Origin: Melioribacter sp051488665
GTDB taxonomy: Bacteria > Bacteroidota > Ignavibacteria > Ignavibacteriales > Melioribacteraceae
NCBI RefSeq assembly: GCF_051488665.1
Contig: NZ_JBPSEG010000006.1
Span: 62,001 to 126,000, forward strand
Reading direction: 5' to 3'
Length of the DNA stretch: 64,000 nucleotides
Positions within the stretch are counted from its first letter, which is position 1, and each line of letters starts with the position of its first letter. The translations under genes and the position numbers were made by a program. Shown here piece by piece: positions 1 through 8,468 of the stretch. The notes below the pieces were generated by a model, which worked only from the letters and a program-made list of their open reading frames with translations, was not told the origin of the DNA and searched no databases.

Positions 1-592
1 CCGACGGCTTTAAATTTTTATTTTTTCTGAGATTATAGCCGTATATTTTTCCGAGTCCGTTTACAAGAATATCTTTGAAACTGTAATCGCCTTCGATAAA
101 AAGCTCCTGCTCGATGTTTTCCACAAAAATACCGATAAAATCGGATAAATTGAAACATCCGAAATTATACGCCAGAAATGCGTTACCGAAAAAATGCGAA
201 AGTTTGTCTTTATCTCCAAAATCTGAATTAGGCGAATCATAAAATAAATTTGACGGAAGGTTTTCCAAACGCTTTTTGAATATTGATTCGGAAGGAGACG
301 GCAGGGGAACGGTTAACCTTGAGCCCAAAAGGAAACGCACATTGATTTTGTCGAAAGGCAGGCAGGCAAAAGTCAAAGCCAACAGAGTTTCGGAAATATC
401 GCCATCGTAATAATCGAGGACTCTTCCGTAAAGCGAATCTACAAGTTGAACGTCGCTGATATCTTTACTGCAACCCTTCAATGAAATGATTGTTTCGGAA
501 GCGTAATCAATCCCTTCATATATAGATTGGGCTTTTAATGCAGAGGCGGATAGTAATATAATAACTGAAAGCCCGGCAATAAAATTTTTCAT
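1..592 (-). CDS. Secreted protein of unknown function, C-terminus cut by window edge
   Basis: I read this frame directly: it opens at the ATG at 592-590 and stays open to base 1, so about 197 residues are visible and the end is missing. The first 22 residues look like a signal peptide (MKNFIAGLSVIILLSASALKAQ), with cleavage after AQ or nearby, so export is inferred. The rest has no family I can name with confidence. A DKLSHFFGNAFLAYNF segment resembles the Asp-Lys-x-x-His-Phe pattern of some small bacterial membrane or lipoproteins, but this is weak. The ATG overlaps the TGA of meaB (ATGA), so it is probably translated as the last visible gene of the PrsW-nadD-meaB operon. Confidence 0.75.
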   Translation of the reverse strand, partial: MKNFIAGLSVIILLSASALKAQSIYEGIDYASETIISLKGCSKDISDVQLVDSLYGRVLDYYDGDISETLLALTFACLPFDKINVRFLLGSRLTVPLPSPSESIFKKRLENLPSNLFYDSPNSDFGDKDKLSHFFGNAFLAYNFGCFNLSDFIGIFVENIEQELFIEGDYSFKDILVNGLGKIYGYNLRKNKNLKPS

Positions 593-1545
593 TTCCCGAG
601 CAAATTCCGTTTATAATTATTCAACAATAATTCCGAGGCTTCTACGTACGAAATTTCTCCCCGGATTGTCTGTTCGGCAAGCTCGTTAAGAAAATTCGTT
701 TCGATATTTTCCGAAATTTCTTCATTGATAAGATAATTAAGATTTTCGAGAATCCGTTCTTTCAACTTGTTTCTTCTGTTTAATTCGAGACGGTTCGAAT
801 CGATAAGCGATTTACGGTGTTTTTCAATTTCAGCGGCAAGTTCTTCAATGCCTTTGTTCTCGGAGGCTACTGTTTTAATTACTTCCGGCGCAATGTCTTT
901 GCTGTGGTAGAGTTGCAGGATTGTAGTCAGAGCCGTATAAGTTGCGTCCGCTCCCTGGCGGTCGCTTTTATTGATTACAAAAATATCCGCAATTTCCATC
1001 AATCCGGCTTTCATCGCTTGAATCGAATCTCCCGATTCGGGAACCAGGACAACAACGGTTGTATCGGCAGCTTTTGCAATATCGAGTTCCGATTGTCCCA
1101 CGCCGACAGTTTCGAAAATAATAATATCATATTGAGCGGCGTCGAGCAGGTCTGCTGCTTCTACGGCTTTTTTGCTCAATCCTCCGAGGCTTCCGCGCGT
1201 CGCCATACTTCTGATAAAAACTCCCGGGTCGGAGCCGATATCCGACATTCTGATTCTGTCGCCGAGAAGAGCGCCGCCGGAAAACGGACTCGTCGGATCG
1301 ACTGCAATGATTCCCACAGTTTTGTTCAGATTCCTGTAATGTCGCGTCAATTGATTGGTCAGGGTCGACTTACCCGCTCCTGGCGGACCTGTAATACCGA
1401 TTCTGTACGCATTACCCGTGTATTTATGCAACGATTTCAATAATTGATTTGCCGAACCGTTCGAAGACTCGATCAGCGTAATTGCGCGGGACACAGTTTT
1501 TTTGTCGCTCTCTCTTACCTTTTTTATGAAGTTTTCGTCTATCAT
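589..1545 (-). CDS. meaB: MeaB/ArgK-family GTPase, chaperone of methylmalonyl-CoA mutase
   Basis: A cytosolic G3E-family P-loop GTPase of 318 residues, the usual family length. Visible motifs are the P-loop GPPGAGKST at 53-61, the switch region ETVGVGQSE at 145-153 and the base-specificity motif NKSD at 192-195. Family members gate cofactor loading and protect B12-dependent acyl-CoA mutases such as methylmalonyl-CoA mutase. No mutase gene lies in this window, so the partner must be elsewhere. The start overlaps nadD by 4 nt and the stop overlaps the next gene by 4 nt, which supports one transcript with PrsW and nadD. The identification is firm; the specific mutase partner is inferred. Confidence 0.93.
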   Translation of the reverse strand: MIDENFIKKVRESDKKTVSRAITLIESSNGSANQLLKSLHKYTGNAYRIGITGPPGAGKSTLTNQLTRHYRNLNKTVGIIAVDPTSPFSGGALLGDRIRMSDIGSDPGVFIRSMATRGSLGGLSKKAVEAADLLDAAQYDIIIFETVGVGQSELDIAKAADTTVVVLVPESGDSIQAMKAGLMEIADIFVINKSDRQGADATYTALTTILQLYHSKDIAPEVIKTVASENKGIEELAAEIEKHRKSLIDSNRLELNRRNKLKERILENLNYLINEEISENIETNFLNELAEQTIRGEISYVEASELLLNNYKRNLLGK

Positions 1546-2126
1546 GATTCTCTGTATAAATTGTTTTTGCGGATATATTCTTCCACTTTAGGAGGCGCCA
1601 TAAAAGATACCGGCAGATTGTTCTTAATGCGCTCTCGCAATTCCGATGAAGAAATTTCAATCGTCGGTGTATCTAAAATTATAGCATTTTCGAAGTACTT
1701 ATTTTTCGTCCCCGACTCTTTATCGATCACTCTCTTCATAACAACGAGTTTGGCAAGTTCTACAATCTTGTCCGGTTTGTGCCATTTATCGAATACAACC
1801 AGATTGTCGTATCCTATTATCAGTTCGATGTTATTGTAAGTTTTTCTGAGTTCGACTATCGTGTCGTAAGTATAAGATATATTTCCTTTTCTTATTTCAT
1901 AATCCGTCAGATCGAAGTAGGGAATATCTTCAATTGCGAGTCTGAGCATGTTAAGACGGTGAATCGGATTGGACGAATTTTTGTCCGTCTTATGCGGAGA
2001 AATATAGCATGGCACAAATATTATTTTATCCAATTTTCTTTTTTCGAGCACGTATTGCGTCGTAATCAAATGACCGATATGAATCGGGTCGAATGTACCC
2101 CCGAAAACTCCAACTTTTTGACTCAT
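1542..2126 (-). CDS. nadD: Nicotinate-nucleotide adenylyltransferase
   Basis: Transfers AMP from ATP to nicotinate mononucleotide to give deamido-NAD, the penultimate step of NAD synthesis in the cytosol. The 194-residue length fits the family. The N-terminus carries GGTFDPIHIGHL at 9-20, the HxGH nucleotidyltransferase signature (His16, His19), and the C-terminus has SSSELRERI, the ISSTxIR-like ATP-binding motif. It overlaps the end of the PrsW gene by 4 nt and the start of meaB by 4 nt, so translation is probably coupled. PanK/CoaD-type enzymes share HxGH, but the overall length and the C-terminal motif favour NadD. Confidence 0.95.
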   Translation of the reverse strand: MSQKVGVFGGTFDPIHIGHLITTQYVLEKRKLDKIIFVPCYISPHKTDKNSSNPIHRLNMLRLAIEDIPYFDLTDYEIRKGNISYTYDTIVELRKTYNNIELIIGYDNLVVFDKWHKPDKIVELAKLVVMKRVIDKESGTKNKYFENAIILDTPTIEISSSELRERIKNNLPVSFMAPPKVEEYIRKNNLYRES

Positions 2127-3043
2127 ATTTCCCCGGTTAAATTTTTAAGTATCGACCTTTTCTTCTCGATTTCGGATTTATAAAAATCTTTTTGCCTGCC
2201 GCTGCTTATTTTATACTGGTGTTTATTAAAAGCCAATCCGACTGCAGTCTTTATGTACAATCTTCTGATGCTTTCGTCAATCCAGCCTCTTTTGAATCTT
2301 TTGTTGGAGATAAGTATCAATTTATGTTCGTCGGGAATATCTTCTTCCAAAAGTTCTTTTTGAATAATCAATTGTTCTTTTGCCAGCGAATATCTGAAAA
2401 ACATCACAAAAAATATTGTCAAAGCGGTTATAAAAATCAAACCGAAATAAAACGTTTCCATAAAACTGACCGAAAAATTCCAGGCTCCGTGAATAAGGAC
2501 AGCGGTTAAATAGCCCGCAAATATCAGATAAATTTTTGAAATTCCTCCTGTAAATTTTGCCATTGCTATCATGCTTCCCACAACTGAAGTCGATATCATA
2601 TGCATAATAATTGTAAATGAAGAGCGAATGACCACCAGAAGCGCCCAGTATTTGAGAAGACCGTCGAAAGTAACAAAGTAGATAAAATTTTCGGTCATAC
2701 CGAAACCGAGTCCGATGGCTCCGCCGTAGACAAGTCCGTCCGTAATATTATCGAATTTCTTCGACCTGAAAGTAAAAAGCAAAAATAGACCTTTGGCAAA
2801 TTCTTCCGCTATCGGCGCTGAAATTACGGCTTCTAACAAATCAGGAAACTCAGAATAAGCAAAAGAATTTGTTATAAAGAAACTCCCAATTGCGCCTACG
2901 ATTACAGCTCCCACCGCGCCCCATATAAAATGGAGAATTATAAAAGAAATCGGTTCGGGCTCGTTTTTATCCGTCTTCCATATAAAATAAAGATAAAGGG
3001 AAGCCGGCAGAAATGAAGCTATTAATGAAATAATTATCAGCAT
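2123..3043 (-). CDS. PrsW-family intramembrane metalloprotease
   Basis: A 306-residue polytopic membrane protein with about eight hydrophobic segments up to residue 220, followed by a charged cytoplasmic tail of about 85 residues. The family signatures are present: SAPIAEEFAKG with the EExxK motif at 80-84, GFGMTENFIYF, a membrane His in HMISTS and a later HGAWNF. In characterised members these residues form the active site of a glutamic/metal-type membrane protease that cleaves membrane-bound regulators such as anti-sigma factors. The substrate here is unknown. It is the first gene of the minus-strand operon with nadD and meaB, and is divergent from the DUF177 gene across 70 nt. Confidence 0.88.
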   Translation of the reverse strand: MLIIISLIASFLPASLYLYFIWKTDKNEPEPISFIILHFIWGAVGAVIVGAIGSFFITNSFAYSEFPDLLEAVISAPIAEEFAKGLFLLFTFRSKKFDNITDGLVYGGAIGLGFGMTENFIYFVTFDGLLKYWALLVVIRSSFTIIMHMISTSVVGSMIAMAKFTGGISKIYLIFAGYLTAVLIHGAWNFSVSFMETFYFGLIFITALTIFFVMFFRYSLAKEQLIIQKELLEEDIPDEHKLILISNKRFKRGWIDESIRRLYIKTAVGLAFNKHQYKISSGRQKDFYKSEIEKKRSILKNLTGEI

Positions 3044-3113
3044 TTGAACGGTTTCAAATATTTATCAATTCTTGATTATAAGGATATCACATACTATATT
3101 TTGAGGTAATTTT

Positions 3114-3626
3114 TTGCTCTTTGTTAAAATGATTATAAAATATACAAATTTTTCAGACGGTATCCATCAAATTAAATTCGACGAGCCTGTTAATAGTATC
3201 GGTTTGGACGAAAATTTTTTCGGCAATGTAGTTGTCAATTGCAGGATGGATAAATCGGCGCATCAGATTATTATCGATTTTGATGTGGATGCAAACGCCA
3301 GGTTAACGTGCGGCAGATGCAATTCGGAATACGAGGCGAGTTTGCATAATCATTTCCAGTTGAGTTATCTCTTTTCGAAAGAGAACTCACGGCTGGAAGA
3401 ATTTAATGTTTTTTATTTATCGCCCGACGAAGACAAAATCGATATTACGAAAGACGTCTTCGATTACGTCGAGCTGGCAATACCTCTGAAAAAATTGTGC
3501 AAAGAAGAATGCAAAGGTCTCTGTCCTCGTTGCGGTCAGAATTTGAACGAAGGCAGTTGTAATTGCGAAGTAAAAGCTGATAATGATATCTGGGAACCAT
3601 TGAAAAAATTGAAATTCAATAACTAA
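3114..3626 (+). CDS. DUF177 (YceD) protein, 23S rRNA accumulation factor
   Basis: A 170-residue YceD/DUF177 protein. It has CGRC at 66-69 in the middle and a C-terminal CPRCGQN...CNC cluster, so metal binding is plausible. The order DUF177-rpmF-plsX-fabH is conserved widely in bacteria and supports the call. I take TTG 3114 as the start because GAGG (3103-3106) lies 7 nt upstream; the in-frame ATG at 3129 has no ribosome site at a sensible distance. Family members are linked to large-subunit rRNA accumulation in bacteria and plastids. It is followed after 14 nt by rpmF. Confidence 0.9.
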   Translation: MLFVKMIIKYTNFSDGIHQIKFDEPVNSIGLDENFFGNVVVNCRMDKSAHQIIIDFDVDANARLTCGRCNSEYEASLHNHFQLSYLFSKENSRLEEFNVFYLSPDEDKIDITKDVFDYVELAIPLKKLCKEECKGLCPRCGQNLNEGSCNCEVKADNDIWEPLKKLKFNN

Positions 3627-3640
3627 ACAAAGGTCGAACG

Positions 3641-3820
3641 ATGCCTAATCCGAAACGTAAAATGTCAAAAAGCAGGAGAGATAAGCGCAGAACTCATTAC
3701 AAAGCTTCGGCTCCTTCCTTAAGTCGCTGCTCTCAATGCGGTGAATTGAAATTAAGTCACCGCGCTTGTCCTAATTGCGGATACTATGCTGGCAAGTCAG
3801 TATTTGTACCGGAATCATAA
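3641..3820 (+). CDS. rpmF: 50S ribosomal protein bL32
   Basis: A 59-residue basic protein starting MPNPKRKMSKSRRDKRRTHY, typical of bL32, with two Cys pairs (CSQC and CPNC) that form the zinc-binding variant of the protein. It is a structural protein of the large ribosomal subunit. It sits between DUF177 and plsX, the classic position that ties ribosome synthesis to membrane lipid synthesis. The ATG at 3641 is the only sensible start; an AAGG lies about 7 nt upstream (3629-3633 region). Confidence 0.97.
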   Translation: MPNPKRKMSKSRRDKRRTHYKASAPSLSRCSQCGELKLSHRACPNCGYYAGKSVFVPES

Positions 3821-3837
3821 AAATAATCATTGTTTAA

Positions 3838-4872
3838 ATGAATTCTAATACTTCAGACATCAAGTGTAGAATTGCAATTGATGCTATGGGGGGAGATTAT
3901 GCCCCCCTTAATAATATTTTGGGCGCGCTCGATGCAATTAAAGAAGACAATTCGATTGATGTGATTCTGGTTGGCAACCGCGATGAAATTTTAAAGACGG
4001 CAGAAAAAGAAAAGATTGAACTCAACGATAATCTTATACTTCACGCCTCTCAAACAATCGAAATGGACGACTCGCCTGTTTCGGCAATAAAATCGAAACC
4101 CGATTCATCGATTGTTGTCGGGGCAAAATTGATTAAAGAAAAAAAGGTAGACGCTTTTGTAAGCCCCGGGAATACAGGCGCAGTTATGGCTGCCTCCACA
4201 TTAATAATGGGCAGAATTAAAGGAGTAAGCAGACCTACAATCGGAGCTACTTTCCCGACTTCCGAAGGAAAGTTTTGTCTTGTATTCGACGCCGGCGCAA
4301 GCGTCGACAGCAAACCGCAACACCTTTTCGAATACGCGATTTTAGGAACTATCTTTGCAAAAGAAATTTACGGAGTTAAAAATCCTTCCGTAGGACTTCT
4401 GAGCGTAGGCGAAGAAGAATCGAAAGGCAACGAACTTGTCTTTTCAACATATCAACTTCTTAAAAATTCGAATCTCAATTTTATCGGGAACGTAGAAGGG
4501 AGGGATATCCTTAACGGCAGAGCCGACATCGTTGTTTGCGACGGATTCGTCGGAAATATTCTGCTGAAATTCGGAGAAAGCGTTCTTACGTTCCTGAGAA
4601 CCAAAATAAAAAATTATGCGAACGAAGGGTTCCTTAATAAAATTAAGGCGCTCGTTACAAAAGGCGTACTGAAAAAGTCGCTTGCCGATATGGATTATCA
4701 GAAATACGGAGGCGTACCCCTCCTCGGAGTGAACGGTATAAGTATAATAGGACACGGCTCTAGCACTCCTTTGGCAATTAAGAATATGATTTTAAGAGCC
4801 AAAGAGATGCATCAAAAAAATCTTATTCAAAAATTCGAGGAAGCGATTAAAGAATATGGCAACTCCAAATAA
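3838..4872 (+). CDS. plsX: Phosphate acyltransferase PlsX
   Basis: Converts acyl-ACP and phosphate to acyl-phosphate, the acyl donor for glycerol-3-phosphate acylation by PlsY, at the cytosolic face of the membrane. The protein is 344 residues, normal for PlsX. It shows the N-terminal IAIDAMGGDYAP motif, a SPGNTGAVMA segment, and the C-terminal GGVPLLGVNG and GHGSS motifs of the family. It lies 17 nt after rpmF and overlaps fabH by 17 nt, so translational coupling is likely. Confidence 0.97.
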   Translation: MNSNTSDIKCRIAIDAMGGDYAPLNNILGALDAIKEDNSIDVILVGNRDEILKTAEKEKIELNDNLILHASQTIEMDDSPVSAIKSKPDSSIVVGAKLIKEKKVDAFVSPGNTGAVMAASTLIMGRIKGVSRPTIGATFPTSEGKFCLVFDAGASVDSKPQHLFEYAILGTIFAKEIYGVKNPSVGLLSVGEEESKGNELVFSTYQLLKNSNLNFIGNVEGRDILNGRADIVVCDGFVGNILLKFGESVLTFLRTKIKNYANEGFLNKIKALVTKGVLKKSLADMDYQKYGGVPLLGVNGISIIGHGSSTPLAIKNMILRAKEMHQKNLIQKFEEAIKEYGNSK

Positions 4873-5863
4873 ACCGATTAATGCTGCAATTACGGCAGTG
4901 GGGATGTACGTTCCCGATAAAGTTCTTGACAATAAATATTTCGAATCGATTGTTGAAACTTCCGACGAGTGGATTGTAACGCGAACCGGCATAAAAGAAA
5001 GACGAGTCCTGGAAAACGGCGCCACGAGCGACCTGGCTGTCGGAGCTATAAATGATTTAATGAAAAACTCCGGGTTAAAACCGGAAGAAATCGAAGTAAT
5101 AATAATCGCCACGGTAACGCCCGATATGTTTTTCCCTTCTACGGCGTGCCTTGTACAGGATAAAATCGGCGCAAAAAACGCATGGGGATTCGATCTTTCG
5201 GCTGCCTGCTCGGGATTTTTATTCGCTCTGCAAACCGGAGCTGGTTTGATTGAATCAGGCAGATATAAAAAAGTACTGGTCGTCGGAGCCGATAAAATGA
5301 GCGCTATTACGGATTATACCGATCGCAATACCTGCATCCTTTTCGGTGACGCCGCTTCGGCAGTATTGCTCGAACCGACAGAAGATTTATCATACGGCAT
5401 TAAAGATTCAATACTTCGCTGCGACGGCTCCGGCAAAGACAGCCTGTATATGAAAGCCGGCGGAAGCCTTATGCCGGCGTCTCACGAAACCGTCGACAAA
5501 AGACTCCATTATATTTATCAGGACGGTAAAGCGGTATTCAAAGTAGCTGTAAAAGGAATGGCTGACGTCTCCTACGAAATTATGGAAAAGAACAATCTTA
5601 AACCCGAAGACGTAGCTTATCTAGTTCCTCATCAGGCTAATTTACGCATCATTTCCGCTACCGCTGAACGGATGGGTATATCCCAGGATAAAGTTATGAT
5701 TAATATTGACAAATACGGAAACACGACTGCCGCGACAATACCGCTTTGTTTGACTGAATACTATCGCGACGGCAAATTGAAAAAAGGCGATAATCTCATT
5801 CTTTCGGCTTTCGGAGCCGGATTTACATGGGGCGCTATTTATTTAACCTGGAGTATCGATTAA
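4856..5863 (+). CDS. fabH: 3-oxoacyl-ACP synthase III (KAS III)
   Basis: Starts fatty acid synthesis by condensing an acyl-CoA primer with malonyl-ACP. At 335 residues it is full length. Catalytic Cys118 lies in DLSAACSGF, the His in PHQANLRI and the Asn in GNTTAATIP, which complete the Cys-His-Asn triad of KAS III. The N-terminal SDEWIVTRTGIKERR is also characteristic. It overlaps plsX by 17 nt, and its TAA overlaps the ATG of fabD by 1 nt (TAATG). Confidence 0.97.
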   Translation: MATPNKPINAAITAVGMYVPDKVLDNKYFESIVETSDEWIVTRTGIKERRVLENGATSDLAVGAINDLMKNSGLKPEEIEVIIIATVTPDMFFPSTACLVQDKIGAKNAWGFDLSAACSGFLFALQTGAGLIESGRYKKVLVVGADKMSAITDYTDRNTCILFGDAASAVLLEPTEDLSYGIKDSILRCDGSGKDSLYMKAGGSLMPASHETVDKRLHYIYQDGKAVFKVAVKGMADVSYEIMEKNNLKPEDVAYLVPHQANLRIISATAERMGISQDKVMINIDKYGNTTAATIPLCLTEYYRDGKLKKGDNLILSAFGAGFTWGAIYLTWSID

Positions 5864-6777
5864 TGGGCAAAAAGGCTTTTATATTTCCCGGACAAGGTTC
5901 TCAGTACGTCGGAATGGCAAAAGATTTATTCGAAAACTCCGTCGAAGCCAAGGAAATGATTTTAACTGCCGAAGAAGCAACGGGTCTGCCGTTGAGAAAT
6001 CTGATGTTTAACGGTCCGGAAGAATCTTTAAAACAAACTGATGTGACTCAGCCGGCAATCTATCTTCATAGCGTCGTACTCAGCAGTTTGATAAGAACTT
6101 TGGAACCCGATTTTGTGGCGGGACATTCTCTCGGGGAATATTCGGCTTTGACTGCGGCGGGAGCCGTTCAATTTTATGAAGCGATAAAACTCGTTCATGC
6201 GCGTGGAAAAGCTATGCTGAAAGCCGGAATTGAAAATCCCGGTACTATGGCAGCCGTCATCGGTTTGGAACCGGAAAAATTAATGGATATTTGCAATATC
6301 GCCGGCGAAGAAGGAATTGTACAATGCGCAAATTTTAATTCGCCGGGTCAAATTGTAATTTCCGGCTCGGTAACCGGCGTCAGAAAAGCGATGGAAATAG
6401 CAAAACGGGAAGGAGCTAAATTAGTTAAGGAGCTTGTCGTCAGCGGCGCGTTCCATTCGCCTTTGATGGAAAACGCAAGAGAAGAATTGAAAGAGACTCT
6501 CGAGTCCACGCCTTTTTACGACGCTAAAAAACCCGTCTATACAAACGTTACGGCTAAGCCGGTTCAAAACAAAGATGAAATCAAAGAGCTGCTTTTGGCT
6601 CAGCTTACGAAGCCGGTTCGCTGGGAAGAATCGATTAAAAACATGATAGAAGACGGAGCCGATGAATTTTACGAAGTCGGGCCCGGCAAAGTTTTGCAGG
6701 GATTGGTTAAGAGAATTAATCCGGATGTCCGTATATTCGGTATCGAAAAATATTCAGATTTGGAAAGGTATCTCTGA
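5863..6777 (+). CDS. fabD: Malonyl-CoA:ACP transacylase
   Basis: Loads malonyl groups onto acyl carrier protein for chain elongation. I place the start at ATG 5863, giving 304 residues beginning MGKKAFIFPGQGSQ, because this matches the family start and TGGAG lies 9 nt upstream. A longer reading from 5827 would add 12 residues that lie inside fabH. The nucleophilic Ser89 is in AGHSLGEYSA and the catalytic His is in SGAFHSPLM. The stop overlaps the next ATG by 1 nt. Confidence 0.96.
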   Translation: MGKKAFIFPGQGSQYVGMAKDLFENSVEAKEMILTAEEATGLPLRNLMFNGPEESLKQTDVTQPAIYLHSVVLSSLIRTLEPDFVAGHSLGEYSALTAAGAVQFYEAIKLVHARGKAMLKAGIENPGTMAAVIGLEPEKLMDICNIAGEEGIVQCANFNSPGQIVISGSVTGVRKAMEIAKREGAKLVKELVVSGAFHSPLMENAREELKETLESTPFYDAKKPVYTNVTAKPVQNKDEIKELLLAQLTKPVRWEESIKNMIEDGADEFYEVGPGKVLQGLVKRINPDVRIFGIEKYSDLERYL

Positions 6778-7394
6778 TGGCCGAAGAAAAAAAATTCGAA
6801 AAGAAAATTAAGGGTCTTTATATCGACCCGCTCATTTTCACTCACAAGTTTGTCAAGGGCTGCGACGCCTGTATCTGTACGGGCGAGTGCTGTTATTACG
6901 GCGTTTATACGGATAAATATGAAGCCGATAAAATACTGGCAATGAAAGACAAAGTTATTGCAGCCATGGACGATTCTCAGATTAAGGATCCGGATAAATG
7001 GTTCGAGCCGCCTGAAAAAGACGAAGATTTTGAATCCGGTATAGCCGTCGGCACTCAGGTTTATAACGGCAAATGCGTCTTCCTCGATAAAATCGGGTAT
7101 TGCACATTACAAAAAATGGCGATGAAAGAAGGAATCTACAAATGGGAATATAAACCTTTCTATTGCATCATTTTTCCGTTGGTGGTTTACGAAGGAGCTC
7201 TTACAATCGACGACGACCACTTGAATCGTCTTCATTATTGCAATAAACCGGAGAATCAACCTTCTACGGTTTTCGAAACCTGCAAAGACGAAATCATTCA
7301 CATTCTCGGCGAAGACGGCTATAAAGAACTCGCCGAATACAGAGAGGAATATTTCAAAAAACAGAACGAGGGGAAAGTTGAAATTAAAGGATAA
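6777..7394 (+). CDS. YkgJ-type Cys-rich protein inside the fab operon
   Basis: A 205-residue cytosolic protein with a YkgJ-like metal-chelating signature: CDACICTGECC at about 30-40, then single Cys in GKCVF, GYCTL, FYCIIF, HYCNK and ETCKD. YkgJ-family proteins are predicted to bind zinc or an iron cofactor; their function is unknown. It overlaps fabD by 1 nt (TGATG) and fabG by 17 nt, so it must be made together with fatty acid enzymes. I know of no standard fab gene of this type, so a role in lipid synthesis or redox control is only a guess from position. Confidence 0.8.
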   Translation: MAEEKKFEKKIKGLYIDPLIFTHKFVKGCDACICTGECCYYGVYTDKYEADKILAMKDKVIAAMDDSQIKDPDKWFEPPEKDEDFESGIAVGTQVYNGKCVFLDKIGYCTLQKMAMKEGIYKWEYKPFYCIIFPLVVYEGALTIDDDHLNRLHYCNKPENQPSTVFETCKDEIIHILGEDGYKELAEYREEYFKKQNEGKVEIKG

Positions 7395-8115
7395 AAGGGC
7401 AATAGTTACCGGCGGCACGCGCGGAATCGGTAGGGCTATCGTTAAAGAATTGGCAGCCGAAGGATGCTCTGTGGTATTTACGTATCACAGTTCCGATGAA
7501 GCTGCGCGTCAGCTAGAAGCTGAGCTTGGCAACGAAAGGGTGTTGGGCATAAAAGCAGACGCCGCTTCGTTTGAGGACGCGGAAAAGACCGTTAAATTTG
7601 CAATCGAAAAATTCGGAGGCGTCGATATACTCGTCAATAACGCCGGCATAACCAAAGATAATCTGCTATTGCGAATGTCGCCCGATGATTTCAACTCTGT
7701 TGTGGATACAAATTTAAAAAGCGTTTTCAATTACACTAAAGCGGTTCTCAAAAGCATGATTTCTCAACGTTACGGTAAAATAGTAAACATCAGCTCTGTT
7801 GTCGGCTTAACCGGAAATGCAGGGCAGGCTAATTATGCCGCTTCGAAAGCGGGCATTATCGGCTTTTCAAAATCAAATGCAAAAGAACTCGCTTCCAGAA
7901 ATATTAACGTGAACGTGGTCGCTCCCGGATTTATCGAAACAGACATGACAAATAAATTGACCGACCAGCAAAAAGAAGCTATATTAGCGAATGTCCCTAT
8001 AAAAAGATTGGGTAAACCGGAAGACGTAGCTAAAACTGTGGCGTTTTTGTGCAGCGGCGATTCGGATTATATTACCGGACAAGTTATAACCGTTGACGGC
8101 GGCATGGTAATGTAA
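7378..8115 (+). CDS. fabG: 3-oxoacyl-ACP reductase
   Basis: NADPH-dependent reduction of 3-oxoacyl-ACP, the first reductive step of each elongation cycle. A 245-residue classical short-chain dehydrogenase: TGGTRGIG at 11-18, NNAG after strand four, an SSV serine, and Tyr-x-x-x-Lys in NYAASKAG near 152. The start is TTG 7378; GAGGGGAAAG just upstream is a strong ribosome site and no ATG fits. It overlaps the preceding Cys-rich gene by 17 nt. Its last codons carry the -35 element of the predicted acpP promoter. Confidence 0.96.
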   Translation: MKLKDKRAIVTGGTRGIGRAIVKELAAEGCSVVFTYHSSDEAARQLEAELGNERVLGIKADAASFEDAEKTVKFAIEKFGGVDILVNNAGITKDNLLLRMSPDDFNSVVDTNLKSVFNYTKAVLKSMISQRYGKIVNISSVVGLTGNAGQANYAASKAGIIGFSKSNAKELASRNINVNVVAPGFIETDMTNKLTDQQKEAILANVPIKRLGKPEDVAKTVAFLCSGDSDYITGQVITVDGGMVM

Positions 8116-8121
8116 TATAAA
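8093..8121 (+). promoter_or_regulatory. Predicted sigma-70 type promoter of acpP
   Basis: TTGACG (8093-8098), a 17-nt spacer and TATAAA (8116-8121) match the sigma-70 consensus well. Transcription would begin near 8128, about 44 nt before the acpP ATG. The -35 box overlaps the 3' end of fabG. Together with the terminator after acpP, this suggests that acpP is also made as a short separate message. This is a sequence match only. Confidence 0.5.
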
Positions 8122-8132
8122 TGTTTCTAATC

Positions 8133-8146
8133 AATAATTAATTATT
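8133..8146. repeat. 14-bp perfect palindrome in acpP leader
   Basis: AATAATTAATTATT is its own reverse complement and lies 25 nt before the acpP ATG. The identical 14-mer occurs 22 nt before the gcvP ATG (10506-10519). It could be a protein site or simply AT-rich leader sequence. Confidence 0.35.
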
Positions 8147-8171
8147 CAATAACATTTAAGGAGTAAAATAA

Positions 8172-8405
8172 ATGGACATTGAAGCAAAAGTAAAAGAAAT
8201 AATCATGGACAAGCTCGGCGTTGAAGAATCTCAAATCACACCCGAGGCATCATTTACGAACGACCTCGGCGCCGATTCTCTGGATATCGTAGAATTGGTT
8301 ATGGGTTTCGAATCAGCTTTCGATATTTCAATTCCTGACGAAGACGCCGAAAAAATATCGACAGTAGGCGATGCAATTAAATATCTCAAAGAAAAAGTAA
8401 GTTAA
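8172..8405 (+). CDS. acpP: Acyl carrier protein
   Basis: A 77-residue acidic four-helix protein that carries growing acyl chains on a 4'-phosphopantetheine attached to Ser36 of GADSLDIVEL. Length and sequence are typical for bacterial ACP. AAGGAG lies about 9 nt upstream of the ATG. Unlike its neighbours it does not overlap other genes; it has a predicted promoter before it and a hairpin terminator after it, which fits the high ACP level cells need. Confidence 0.98.
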   Translation: MDIEAKVKEIIMDKLGVEESQITPEASFTNDLGADSLDIVELVMGFESAFDISIPDEDAEKISTVGDAIKYLKEKVS

Positions 8406-8412
8406 TAATAGA

Positions 8413-8447
8413 GAGGCTGTTCAACAGGACAGCCTCGTTTTTCTTTT
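8413..8447 (+). terminator. Intrinsic terminator between acpP and fabF
   Basis: An 8-bp stem (GAGGCTGT 8413-8420 with ACAGCCTC 8429-8436), an 8-nt loop and a T-rich tail (GTTTTTCTTTT). It begins 8 nt after the acpP stop. It lies inside the operon, so it probably reduces rather than abolishes read-through into fabF and rnc. Confidence 0.8.
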
Positions 8448-8468
8448 ATTAAAAAAGACGGGAATATT

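Noticed and set aside
817..1443. Long open frame on the plus strand opposite meaB
   Set aside because: It is antisense to a clear GTPase gene, is rich in Phe, Arg and Ser with no domain, and has no ribosome site. It is a shadow of the codon use of meaB.
3072..3100. TTGATT-N17-TATATT as promoter of the DUF177-fab operon
   Set aside because: The predicted start point near 3107 would fall after the GAGG ribosome site at 3103-3106. Either the promoter or the TTG start is wrong, so I keep the start (supported by the ribosome site) and drop the promoter.
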